Assembly: GCF_019575955.1 (NCBI RefSeq)
Contig: NZ_CP080575.1
Span: 1,860,001-1,924,000, forward strand
From: Nesterenkonia pannonica
GTDB taxonomy: Bacteria; Actinomycetota; Actinomycetes; Actinomycetales; Micrococcaceae
Direction: 5' to 3'
Length of the DNA: 64,000 bases
A model generated the notes under the pieces. The model saw nothing but the letters and a program-made list of their open reading frames with translations. It did not search any database and was not told the DNA's origin. Below are positions 28,945 through 39,424 of the stretch, one piece after another. Position 1 is the stretch's first letter, and each line of letters opens with the position of its first letter. Both the position numbers and the translations under genes were made by a program.

Positions 28945-30733
28945 TCAGTTGCCAACCATGATGCACATGTCCGCGAGAGCGGGTTGAACGATCTGATCCA
29001 CTATCGAGGCTGCGGAGCCCGTCAGCACCTCGTGACCGCCGGAAATGACGGAAGGGACCGAGATCTCCGCGACCGAGACCTCGTCCGCGCTCACATGGAC
29101 ATCGACTGCCCCCAGCGAAGCTCAGGGATGGCCCGAACGGCGCTCACGGCGAGCGCAGCCGCACTTTCAACCATGTGGCTCGCGACGTGGGACCCATACT
29201 CTGAAGTTGCCAGCAGACTCTCCCGACGAGAGGCAAAACGCGGAGGATTGTTCCTCCGCCGCCTCAGAAGTAACGGGAAGTCCTCCACTCCGGATGACGT
29301 TGAGCGCGACCTGTGGGTGCTTCAGAAGCTGGCGCACGATGTTGAGGTCGTAGTCGGTCCAGGGGCCGAAGCTCCAACGAACACCTCCGTCCCGAGCCTG
29401 GGCTGTCCAGAGACGCGTGCCCTCCTCGCAATCGTGAAGCCGCGACTCTCCAAGAGGGCCTGTGCCTCCCGAACCAGGTCGATCGGCTCCGTGATCGTTG
29501 TGCTCTCGAACCGACCACGGTCTTGCGTCGCGGGGGCAGCGATCCCATCGTCTTGGCGCGTCCTCAGGACAGCTTCGCTGAGGCGGCTGTGCCAGAGATA
29601 GCTTGCCAGTTCCTTGGGTTCGCCCCGCGACGGATAGTGATGCCCTGCAATGCCGCTTCCTGTGTTGATCTCTATGACGTAGGGAATGTCTCCGGCAGCT
29701 GAGACAACGATGTCGACCCCCGCGTGCCACACCCCGGGATGCTGGCCACAGCAGCGCTCGCCGTGTCCTTGAGCGAAGCTGGCACTTCTTCGGAGCACTC
29801 CACGGTGTCTCCGCCTGAACTCAGCCCGCCCACATCCCGAACAGTCACGGCCCTGCCCATCGGCAGAACGCTTTCGGGGTCGCTGCCCTGCCGGGCCAAA
29901 TGGCTGCGTGCCACATCGTCGAGCGGTATGAGGCTCTTCATCAGGTGCGGCGAACGGCGTCGTTCCTCGTTCTTCTCAGCGATGAGCTCAGCGATCGTCG
30001 ACTGTCCGTCTCCGACGACGTGAGGGAGAACCCGGCGGACGACGCTGAGACACTCGGCAGCGGTCGCGATGCATCGGTATTCCTCGAACGGCTGAACGAA
30101 CTCTTCCACCAGGACGTCGTTGCCGAGCGCGTGGACACTCTCGAAGGCGGAGGTGATGCTCTCCGGCGTCGTGAGGTTCACGAACACGCCACGACCCTTG
30201 TTTCCGCTGCGCGGTTTGATGACCAGCGGGCATTGCCACGCTTGGGCCAGCTCGTGTGCGCGGCCTGCAGAGCGGACGACCTCGCTGCGAGGAGCCCTCA
30301 CGCCTGCATCTCGAAGCAGCTTTCCTGTCCGGTACTTGTCTGAGACGAAAACCGTCGCTGCGGCGGACTCGTTGGCGTGGGCTCCGTCAATCAGCACCCG
30401 GACTCCGTGGTGCTCGGCGACCGCTCGTGCCGGGCTGACCCACTTGATGTCCGCGCCTTCGGCATGGGCCTGCTCTGCAACCAGGGCACTGCTGAGTCGC
30501 CTACCGAGCGCGGCGTGGTGGCGCACGGACTGACGGTGGATTCCGAAGTCATCCGCCTCCGCGTGCGAAAGAAGCTCCGTAAGACGAGCTGCTGCGTCGG
30601 ACTGCGAGGGCCCTTTCTGCGCTTCCGGCTGCCGCCCGACGGGCCACTGTCCTACCGGAAGGTGAAGGTGACGACCGAGATCGTCTTCACCACAGCCTGC
30701 GCCCGCTTGGCCGAACCCCTCGGCCCTCGCCAT
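28945..30733 (-). CDS. Tandem ATP-grasp ligase, cyanophycin-synthetase-like (gene A)
   Basis: ATP-grasp enzymes join a carboxylate to an amine through an acyl phosphate. The first half is a complete CphA-like domain: VSDKYRTGKLLRDAGVRAPR, PLVIKPRSGNKGRGVFVNLT (ATP lysine and glycine loop), VLVEEFVQPFEEYRCI, LPHVVGDGQSTIAELIAEKN, the metal ligands in YVIEINTGSGIAGHHYPSRG. The second half resembles an ATP-grasp N-domain and C-domain (YDLNIVRQLLKHPQVALN, ALAVSAVRAIPELRWGAVDV) but lacks the lysine loop and E-x-N, so it looks non-catalytic. The same layout recurs in gene E (37598-39420). ATG 30733 is the only in-frame ATG near the start; the frame also reads through from the CapA-like fragment, so a fusion is possible. 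Substrates unknown. Confidence 0.7.
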
Positions 30734-31447
30734 GCGAGGTGCTGTACGACTCTGCGGAAGTCCTCGGAAGTGACGGGCGCATATGCCTACCCGCTCTCAT
30801 CGACTCCGGCATAGACCGGATAGAGCTTGAGTGACACGGACCGTTCCCGGCGCCCTGGACGCCGGGACAGCTCGAGCACGGCCACGAAGCTGCACGCGAC
30901 GAGATGCCGTTCAACCTGTGGGCGTGCAAAGCGCCTGTCCGGCGCCGCTGCCCCGCGACCCAGGCCGTAGACGAGCCAACCGCTGTTCCGGTGCTCGACT
31001 TCCTGGAGGCAATGGCTTCCCCAGCCGACCACGAGATCAGCCCCTTGGGACTGCTTGATCTTTCCTTCGCGCTTCTGGGCGCGCGTTCGCCAGCTGTACT
31101 TTGCGGGCCAATGGGGAAACGCCACCTGAAACACGTCGGGCCGAGTGTGCGGAATCGATGGGGAGTCTCCCGAGGCTCCGTCCACCCTGATCTCGCCGCC
31201 GCCTACCCTTTTGGGCAGTCGGACCGTCCCTGCCGCGTCCTCGAACACCCCGCTGGCACCGAGAATCACCTCGTCAGCCGCAGTGCGGTACCGCTGCAGG
31301 TTTTCGTTCTCGAGCTGGTCGCCGTCAGGCTCCCAAGGAGCAGCGTGCGGTGCACCTCAGGGGCCGACCATGACGCACCTGCTGAAGAAAGCGCCTGCTC
31401 CGATGCGCAATAGGGCGCGCCGACGAGCGATCGTGCTGGCCTTCCAT
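30652..31447 (-). CDS. CapA-like protein, C-terminal half only
   Basis: CapA/PgsA proteins are metallophosphatase-fold proteins needed for poly-gamma-glutamate capsules. Only the C-terminal half is recognisable: VFQVAFPHWPAKYSWRTRAQ, GADLVVGWGSHCLQEVEHRN, GWLVYGLG, and SLKLYPVYAG. The family's N-terminal metal ligands (GD, NH) have no counterpart. Upstream there are only about 90 residues (LENENLQRYRTAADEVILGA) without known motifs. TAG at 30803-30801 would fall in-frame, but GTAGGC there (plus strand GCCTAC 30785-30790) is another corrupted GCCGGC. Breaks lie near 31330 and 30670. It could be a decayed gene, a half-domain, or the N-terminus of gene A. Confidence 0.5.
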
Positions 31448-31542
31448 GGATCCTCTCAATGTTCAGTCTTACTTAAGCTTCTATTCAGCCTTTCATGAAT
31501 TTTCTGCTCCCGGAGGACAACACACGCGCACAGCCGTACCGA

Positions 31543-32956
31543 TCACTCGGAGACTCCGAACCCTAGGTGCACTGGCCCCGTATACTCTTCGACCTGCGAG
31601 AACTCTTCGCCGAGAACTCGGGCGATTCGTCGGAACCATTCGCGAACGGACTTTTCCTCCCCTGCCACGACCAGACGGGGCTCGGGCTCGCGGAGCACGA
31701 GTCTGCCGCTCACCCCTGCCCTGCGGTACTCACTGCGGATCTTCCGGCGGAGCGCGGGCGGAAGGCTGAGGCCTGCCGCGAGCCGACACTGCCGCCGGAC
31801 CGGCAGGCCGTGCTCCGGGAGTGGATTCAGCTCGACCGAGGCCGCCGTTCCGTTCAGGATGGGCTGAAGAAGATCAGCCCGATCAAAGGTGAGCATCTCT
31901 GCGCCCGCCGTGCTCGGGCGGCGCGAACCCGGGAAGAAGTTGTCGATGACTGCTTCCGGGACATCTCTCCTCGGCCGTGGGTCGGATACATGTTCACGCC
32001 GATATGAGCTCGCGAATTCATCTCGATGATCACGAACTCGGTCTCCCGACCCCTGCGTTGTCCGGATCCCAGAGAATGTCGACTCCAGCCGCAGGGAGGC
32101 CTGGTATTGCGGACACGGCGCTCACAGCGGCGGCCTGCATATGCTCCGGAAACGCGTCCGTCACGTCCACCACATCACCCCCGGCGCTGGCGTTGGCCTT
32201 CTGCCGCAGCTGAACGTCAGCATCCCGCAGGGGCACAGAGTCCATCGTGAGACCCTGCTGCGCCACCATGGAGCGCACCTCATAGTCTTTGGCGATGAGC
32301 CCTCCGGACAGGAACGGATTCTGTCTGCGAAGCCGATTCTTCTGATCGATCAGTTCGCCAACCGTGTGAGTTCCATCGCCTGAGACACGTGCGGGAATGC
32401 GCTGACAGGCCGCAATAAAACGGTCGCCCACTACGAAGGCACGGTAATCACCGCCGAAATGATGGCGCTCGAGGACGATGTGCTCAGACCCAAGGTCGTC
32501 GACGAGATACGTGTAGTACTCCGGGAGCTGCTCCACCGACTGGATGTTGGCGAAGACCCCTCGCCCCCTGGAGCCCCTCATGGGTTTGAGGACGACCGGG
32601 TAGCCGAGCGATTCGGCGTGGGCCCTCACCTCCTCGAACGTGGTCTCCGACGCAGCGAGCGCGAACGCCTCCGGCACGGGAACGCCTGCGGCCCGGAGGG
32701 CGGCGGTGGTGTCGTACTTCGACTCCACGATGCTGTATGCCTCTTCGCTGATCTCGCTGGCGGCCCGCGACCGGTCAAAACGGACGGTGCGCGAACCGTC
32801 CGACACCTCCAGCTCCTTGCCGCTGGGAGCGAGGAACGTCACCTTCAGCCCTCGTCTCCACGCCTCCAGCGCCAACGTGTGGGTCGATACGGTGCCAGCC
32901 CCGAATCCCGAGCGGACGACCGAGGGCTGAAAGTGCTCCGGCCACTGAAACTCCAT
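31543..32956 (-). CDS. ATP-grasp ligase with acylphosphatase-like C-terminus (gene B)
   Basis: About 470 residues. N-domain THTLALEAWRRGLKVTFLAP is followed by SKYDTTAALRAAGVPVPEAF. The ATP-grasp core is PVVLKPMRGSRGRGVFANIQ, EHIVLERHHFGGDYRAFVVG, RVSGDGTHTVGELIDQKNRL, then GVDILWDPDN and the metal ligands in FVIIEMNSRAHIGVNMYPTH. Beyond it, residues about 360-470 (PALRRKIRSEYRRAGVSGRL, VLREPEPRLVVAGEEKSVRE) align by eye with the acylphosphatase domain of gene D but lack its catalytic GVGYR Arg. Breaks lie near 32060 and 31965. It follows the MFS gene at 115 bp, so MFS-B-CapA-A is probably one unit. Confidence 0.72.
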
Positions 32957-33071
32957 GCCTATCCTTCTTCCTTGCCGCTCAGACGGTAAAAACGCGGTGG
33001 TCCCGAGTCACCGGATACGAGTGTGCGGATGGTCAGTCGACGGACCCTAGTATCCGCCTCCGCGGCTGAGA

Positions 33072-34309
33072 CTACGATGCGGCAGGCCGTCCGCCGCTCT
33101 CCTCCCGGGTCAGGGTCTCCGGGGCGAGGCTCCAGGCTGCGGCGCCGAGCATCAGAATGAGGCCGGTCAGACCGAACGCCCAGGCGTAGCCCAGCTGGTC
33201 CACCAGCAGTCCTGCGAGAAGCGGTCCGATGATCGCCCCCAGGTCCTGGACCATCTGGAATGTGGAGATGACAGTGCCGCCGTTGCGCCCTCCCCACGAG
33301 ATCGCCCAAAGCGGCCTGCTGGGCGGGGACGATGAGCCCGGTGCCGCGCCGCCGATGACGCTGAGGAGCAGCAGCACCCAGGGCTCGGGGGCTAGGCCCA
33401 GGGTACCGGTGGCTGCGCCCGCAACGAGCAGTCCCAGGATGATGGGTGGGCGGCGGCCCCATTCGTCGGATCGTTTGGCGAGGGTCAGCACCACCACGAC
33501 GTTGCCCGCCGCGAAGCAGGCCAGCGTGACGCCTGCCAGCTGGGCGGAGTCGATGAACCAGCCCGTGCCGACGAATGCTGAGGCGGCGAAGAGCGGCACC
33601 ACGGAGTTCCGCAGGCCGAATGTCGCCCACCCGTTGGCGAATCCGGAGGCTAGCGCTGCCCGGTAGCTGCCGTGGCCGAGAGCCTCCCTGACAGACGCCC
33701 GCTGCCGCTCGTCCTTGTTCTTCCGATCCTCGAGGCGGGACTTCCGAAGCATGAAGAAGACAACGGCTGCTGCGATGACCAGGGCAGCTCCGTACACCAG
33801 GAACGGCACCTCTTGGCCGAAGACCAGCAGAGCTGAGCCCAGCAGGGGACCTGCGATATTGCCGATGAGGAATGCCGACGCGTAGGCGCCCATCACCCTC
33901 CCGCGGATGGTGGGCGGGGACTTTCGGGCCAGGAACGTCATGGCAGCGACGGTGAAGAATGTGGATCCGATGCCGCCGACTGCCCGAAAGGCCAGCAGCA
34001 GCTCATAGGTGGGCGCGTACGCGGTCGCGATCATCGAGACCGCGACGATGAGGAGGCCGATGACGTAGACCGGGGTCTCCCCAATGCTTGGGTCAGGCGC
34101 CCAGACGCCGGAGCGAAGAGCAGGCGGAACAGGCCGAAGGCCGACACCACGGCCGAGACTGCCATGGCGGATACCCCGAAGTCAGATGCGTATTGGGGAA
34201 GAATCGGCGAAACGATCCCGAATCCGATCGCGATGATGAACGCAGAGACGATCATCACCTTGAGCTCGGCCGGGATCGGCGGTCTTGAGATGTGTTCGCC
34301 TGCAGTCAC
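33072..34309 (-). CDS. Major facilitator superfamily transporter
   Basis: A 12-helix permease of about 412 residues. N-terminal: LKVMIVSAFIIAIGFGIVSP and ILPQYASDFGVSA. The MFS signature is RLTQALGRPR then RAVGGIGSTFFTVAAMTFLA, with RGRVMGAYASAFLIGNIAGP in the typical drug-exporter position. The second half includes LLVAGAATGTLGLAPEPW and IIGPLLAGLLVDQLGYAWAF. Breaks lie near 34100 and 33330. GTG 34309 overlaps a CAACATGTTG palindrome. As first gene of the minus-strand ATP-grasp unit, it is a good candidate to export the ligase product. Confidence 0.85.
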
Positions 34310-34318
34310 AACATGTTG
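34309..34318. promoter_or_regulatory. CAACATGTTG palindrome between divergent units
   Basis: A perfect 10-bp palindrome directly at the MFS start codon, in the 174-bp region that must contain promoters for both the minus-strand (MFS-B-CapA-A) and plus-strand (C-D-E) units. The location would suit a regulator of both. It is short, so chance is possible. Confidence 0.3.
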
Positions 34319-34483
34319 CCAACACCCCTGCCCCTGCTTATGTTCCTGGAAGCTCCGCAAATATCTGTCCCTGGACCACCGCACCGCCGCGGCAGCTTCT
34401 GCTTAGCAAGCATCTCCCTTGGTAAGCTCGGCAGGCTCGGACGTGCAGATGATCGACGAATGCAGGAACCGGAAGGGATTAAC

Positions 34484-35687
34484 GTGCCGAAGGACAGCAT
34501 GACGGAGCCGGAGGTGGAGGCGGCAGGGGTGCCGATCCCCTCCCGGCTCATTGACGGCTACCAAGTGCATCGCGCGGCTCTGGCCCGCGATCTTGATGTG
34601 CTCTCGCTCCCCGCCAGGTGCTCCTGGCAGGAAGATCGCGCTCAGTCCCGGCAGAGATCTCCTTCACCCATGGCGTGCCTGAGGCCTCAGACCTCGCTGC
34701 GGTCACCTTTGCCCAGGATCACCGCCTCAAAAGGGCACTCCTGGACCGGGCCGAGGTCCCCACCCCGCCTGGCGCGTCGTTCTCCTGGCAGAGCCTCAAG
34801 AAGGCGGAGAAGTATGCGGAGAAGCTGGGTTATCCGGTCGTTCTGCGCGAGGGCGTAGGAGAGAACCCCGTGCGCGCCATCGGCGGGATCACGTCAGGCG
34901 ACGAGCTGCGCAGCGCGTTCATGACGCTGCGCCGACGGGACAAGGCAGACCGCACTCCCGGCAGCAACCCGTACGTGGTAAGCTACGCCACCACTCGCCT
35001 GACCTTCACATACGATGACGACGGCCATGAGGTCGCACCGCTGAAGTCCCGGATGCTGGTGGAGAAGCAGATGCCGGGCCGCCCCATCCGCGCGTTCATC
35101 GTCGGAGATTCGCTCATCGCCGCTGTCGAGCTTGATGTGGATCACTCTACGGGTGTGCGCAGCGTCACCGATGAGCTGAGCGCCGACGACGCCGCCCTGT
35201 TCGTGAGAACTCTTGATGCGGTGCCGGGCCTGGCATTCGCCTCCATAGACGCCGTGGCCAATCCCAACGCCTACCAAGAGGGCGAAAGCCCCTCCTGATC
35301 ACCAGCATCTCAGAGCGGCCCCGAATCGAGACATACATGACTGCCGACGCTTCGCTCGGTGACACGCTCGGTGACGCACTCGTGGCCTACCAGGCGGGGC
35401 GGGCGGGCTTCGAGCTGCCTGCACCAGTCGACGCCGTGACCCGATCGCTCGACATCGAAGGCCTCCGCCACGCAGAGCGCGTGGGCGAGGAGCTGCCTCG
35501 CATCGCACAGGACCACGGCGCCACGCTCAGCGTGCACGGCGTGGACCAGGTCACAGGCGAGCTCAGGGCAACCGCGAAGGGAAGCCCCGATGTCCTCGCA
35601 GCGCTCGCTGAGCTCCTCATGGCGGGCCACCTCGCCGACGACAGAGCCGCGGCCGTCAACTTCTCGAAGGGAACCCACGTTGTCTGA
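34484..35687 (+). CDS. Degenerate ATP-grasp-like protein (gene C)
   Basis: About 400 residues. The ATP-grasp-like part reads AQDHRLKRALLDRAEVPTPP, AEKLGYPVVLREGVGENPVR (no lysine-glycine loop), MLVEKQMPGRPIRAFIVGDS, and AVPGLAFASIDAVANPN followed by LITSISERPRIETY, where active relatives have the E-x-N metal site. It thus resembles the second halves of genes A and E. The C-terminal 90 residues (SVHGVDQVTGELRATAKGSP, DVLAALAELL) look like a diverged acylphosphatase fold. GTG 34484 has GGAAGGGA upstream. Breaks lie near 34620 and 35300. The stop overlaps the gene D start by 8 bp. A structural or regulatory subunit is more likely than a ligase. Confidence 0.6.
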
Positions 35688-37552
35688 AGCACACAAGAGC
35701 ACGGGCCCCATCTCACTCGTTCGCTTGGTCCGCCTGCGCCAGGACGAGGCCAAGGCCCGCCCTTCCCGCGTCTACGCGCAGGTCGTAGGTGAGCGTGCCG
35801 GCGCGCAGGTGTCCGCTCTGGGACAGTCGGAACTTGTGCACCACGGGGAGCACCTGGTCGTCCCTTCTGCAGCGTGGGAGGCGGCGAGAGGGCCCTCGAG
35901 GCGCTTCTTGCTGCGGACATCCCGCGCGGAGACGCCGGTCAGCTTCGCGCGCTCGTTGAGGGACTCACCCGGGCACACCCGCCGAGGTCGAGGAGCTCCA
36001 GGAATCGCCTGGGCTGGAGGCTCTGGCCCGCATCGAAGCAGCGATGACGGAGGCGCTCGTAGAGTTCAGCACCCAGGAGCAGGGCTCGGGCGACGAGCTC
36101 GGTGCGCTGCTGCGGAACCGCCTTCCGCAGGTGAACCGCTATTTTGTGGCGCCCGAGCCTGCGGCCCCGCATATGAGGGTCAGCTTACGAACGTCTTCGA
36201 CGATGCCCCGTACATCGCGCCGCTCCCTAAGGACGGGACGAAGGGACACCTCTTGAGCGTGAAGCGCTCCGCTACGGACTTACCAGCACCCGCTATCCGA
36301 ACGGCGCGTTCGTGGTGACCGACCCAGCATCCGAGAAGCGGCTGAGCTTCAAATGGGGCCGCTCTCCTCTCGCAAGCGGCGTGGCACTGTCGATCTGCAG
36401 CTACAAAGAGGCCACCCGTCGGCTGCTTCAGCGCATCGACGTCCCAGTGCCGCAGGGTCGAGTCTTCTCCACTGCAGACCGCGAACTGGCGATCGAATAC
36501 GCCGACCGCATCGGCTATCCGGTGGTCTGCAAGCCCGTGGCAGGGCTGCGCGGCATCGGTGTAGTCGCAAATATCCAGAGCCGCGACGACCTCCAGGACG
36601 CGCTGGAGCTCTATCAGCAGAGTGAGCTGGGAGACGACGACTTCGTCATCGAGGATCACGTCCCCGGCGAGGACTACCGCATCGTCGTCATCGGCGACGA
36701 AGTCGTGGCCTCCGTGGTCCGCGCACCTGCCTCTGTCACCGGGGACGGTGTCCACACCGTGGCCGATCTCATCGAATACAAGAATCGCGCCCGCCAGGAC
36801 AACCCGCATCTGAGCTCCCGTCCGATCAAGGTCGGCGAGTCCCTCCAATACCAGCTCAACCTGGCTGGACTGACGTACTCCTCCGTACCCGAAGCCGGAC
36901 GGACGGTGCTCTTGGCGAATTCCGCGAACCTCTCCCAGGGCGGCGACAGCTTCGAGATCGCCGATGAGATGCATCCTCCATCAAGGAGCTTGCGGTAAAA
37001 GCAGTGCAGGCCGTTCCGGGCCTTGGATTCTGCGGCCTCGATATGCTCATCGAAGACCACCGCAAGCCCACGTGGAGCAGCAGTGCACTGTGATCGAGCT
37101 CAACGCTCACGCCGCCATCGGCAGCGCCCAGTACCCCATGTGGGAACCCCGCACCGGTCGCGAAGAAGTTCTTCGAGGCGACCGCTGCAGCCGCTGACAT
37201 TGCGCTCCCGCCGCAGCAGGTCGACACCCTCACCCTCCGCTTCGACATCCGAGGCCGGGTCACGGGCGTCGGGTACCGGAAATGGTTCGGGCGCCGCGCC
37301 CGTCAGTTCGGTCTCACCGGCTACGTGAAGAACGCAAGCAGAAAGCGTGTCGAGGCCGTCGTGTCCGGCCCGGCCGACGCAGTGTCAGCTCTCGGCTACC
37401 TCTCCTCAAAGGGACCCACAAAGTCCGTGATCACGTCCGTCGCGATGACTCGTGCGGAGAGGCCGGAGTCGGAAGAGTTCCGCATCATCCAGGCCCCCAC
37501 CGTGCGAGGCTTTCTGCGCCGCCTGAGACGCCAGCTGCGTAGGCTAATCTGA
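35680..37552 (+). CDS. ATP-grasp/acylphosphatase fusion enzyme (gene D)
   Basis: About 620 residues. The first 190 are of unknown fold (LVRLVRLRQDEAKARPSRVY, DELGALLRNRLPQVNRYFVA). A CphA-like ATP-grasp follows: CSYKEATRRLLQRIDVPVPQ, PVVCKPVAGLRGIGVVANIQ, FVIEDHVPGEDYRIVVIGDE, ASVTGDGVHTVADLIEYKNR, and the metal ligands TVIELNAHAAIGSAQYPMWG. The last 110 residues are a full acylphosphatase domain: RGRVTGVGYRKWFGRRARQF and GLTGYVKNASRKRVEAVVSG, with the catalytic Arg (GVGYR) and Asn (YVKN). TTG 35680 is supported by AAGGGA 7 bases upstream and by overlap with gene C. Breaks lie near 35880, 35980, 36180, 36270, 36970 and 37070. Confidence 0.72.
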
Positions 37553-37597
37553 GCTGATTACGCGACGCAGTGTGCGCTTATCACGAATGGGGATCAC

Positions 37598-39420
37598 GTG
37601 AGCCTCACGGATACTTTTCCGGACATCGTCAAGGACGAGCCTAACCTCTACGAGGATGAGGATTCGCAGGAAGTCATCGCGCAGCAGCTCGAAAAGGGCC
37701 GCAACGTCGGGACACTTGTGACCTCGCGGGCCGCTGCGCGAGACGGCGCAGACGTCACCTGGTACGGGACGTACACTGCCGTTGCGGAGAAGGATGGCTT
37801 ATGAGCGCTGCTTCGCGGTCACATGTGCACGGACACCGTGACGGGCGGGCTCATCGTCAAGGACAAATACCTGACGAAGCGGCTGCTCGAGTCTGCTGGA
37901 GTCTCCACCCCACGAGGCGATATTGCCTCCTCATCCGATGAGGCCTTGCGCATACAGTCGAAGCTCGCTGCCCCCGTGGTGATCAAGCCTCGCTTCGGCG
38001 GCCAGGGCAAGAACGTAACGGTCAACGCCAGCACCGCCGATGAGATCGTTCAGGGCTACGAGGACGCGAATACGGATGGTCGTGGTGTGCTGGTGGAGGA
38101 GTACATCGATGGCATCGAGTTTCGGCTCATCGTCACTCCGGAGAAGTGCTTCGGTGCAGTGCGTCGGCTGCTGCCCCGCGTCGCGGGGACGGACGTGCAA
38201 CGGTTCTTCAGCTCATCGAGGCCAAGAACGAGCTTCGCCGAAGAAACCCCAATAACTGCATGCTGATGATTCCCGTCGACAGGACGACGGAGAGGCACCT
38301 GAAGCGCCAAGGGCTCACGCTCGATTCGGTCCTCCCCGAAGGGGAACGAATCACTGTGCGCAACGTAGGAGGAATCAGCAGCGGCGGCGAAGCGAGTGAG
38401 TGCCTCGATCTCCTTCACCCTCGGTTCTCGCTGTCGGACGTGACGCGATCCGCGCCATCCCGACCATGGATTGGGGCGGTGCGGACATCCTCGTCGCCAA
38501 GGACACGGGAGAGCCTTACCTGCTGGAGCTCAACACCAACGCTGCGGTCAGCAACTCCACTTACCCGGTCTACGGAGAGCCCAAGGACGTGGCAGGTCCT
38601 GCCTGGGAGCGGCTCCTGGCATCTGCCCCCATCGACGGCGTGAAGAGCACAGAGCTGACGCCGCTCCCTCACCCACTGACCTTCTGCCCGAGCTGCTTCC
38701 TCCGACCTCCGGGCGGGCGCCTCTGCCCTGGACATCCGCACCCACACCCTCGCCCACCATCTTGAGACCAAGGGCTGGAGCACGGAGTTCAAGGCGAACC
38801 GCCTTATCGTTGCGGCACGCGAGGGCCAGCGTGACAAGTGGTTCAACGGGATCATGGACGAGCGCTTCCGGGCGAGTGCGAGCGCGCTGCTTCGTCGGCA
38901 CCACCTCACTCAGCAGATACTCCAGGAAGCCGGGGTCGCTGTTCCTCGCTCACTCAAAGTCCAGTCGTTGGAAGACCTCAGGGCCTATCACGAGCGGGCT
39001 GAGACTGATCTGACGCTGATCTCGCGTGAAGCAGGATGGTACGCACGCCGCTCCTATGACCCGAGCATCTCCGTGTATCCGGGTGCGGAGGGCGAGAACC
39101 TGACAGCGCAGCGGGTGCAGACGGGATCACGATTCAGGGTCTGCGCATCGCGGAACGAGCCTCTTGCTCTCCTGGGCCCGACGGAAGCGGGGCCATGCTC
39201 CTCCGGTCTGGCGCAGCGCATCGGCTCAGCCGCTATCGATGCTGTTCGAGCCATTCCGTCGCTGCCTTGGGGCTTCGTCGACGTCGTCGTGCGCGACTCT
39301 CAGAAGAGGTCAGTGATTGTCGAGGGCATCTCCGTCAAGCCTGACCTTCGTGACTTCCCTGTCCTGGTCGCGGGGTCCGCAGAGAAGATGCTGGACGAGA
39401 TCGCCGCCCTCAGAGGCTGA
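37598..39420 (+). CDS. Tandem ATP-grasp ligase (gene E)
   Basis: About 605 residues with the same plan as gene A. First domain: VKDKYLTKRLLESAGVSTPR, PVVIKPRFGGQGKNVTVNAS, VLVEEYIDGIEFRLIVTPEK, AGDGRATVLQLIEAKNELRR-like, RNVGGISSGGEASECLDLLH, and PYLLELNTNAAVSNSTYPVY with the E-x-N ligands. Second domain: LLRRHHLTQQILQEAGVAVP, then RIGSAAIDAVRAIPSLPWGF; no lysine loop or metal site. An apparent TGA at 37802-37804 (after EKDGL) interrupts the N-terminal part, where GCTTATG may hide an indel. Other breaks lie near 38190, 38425 and 38690. The gene starts 45 bp after gene D, with only 4 bp between its stop and the remnant gene. Confidence 0.68.
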
Positions 39421-39424
39421 CGTC

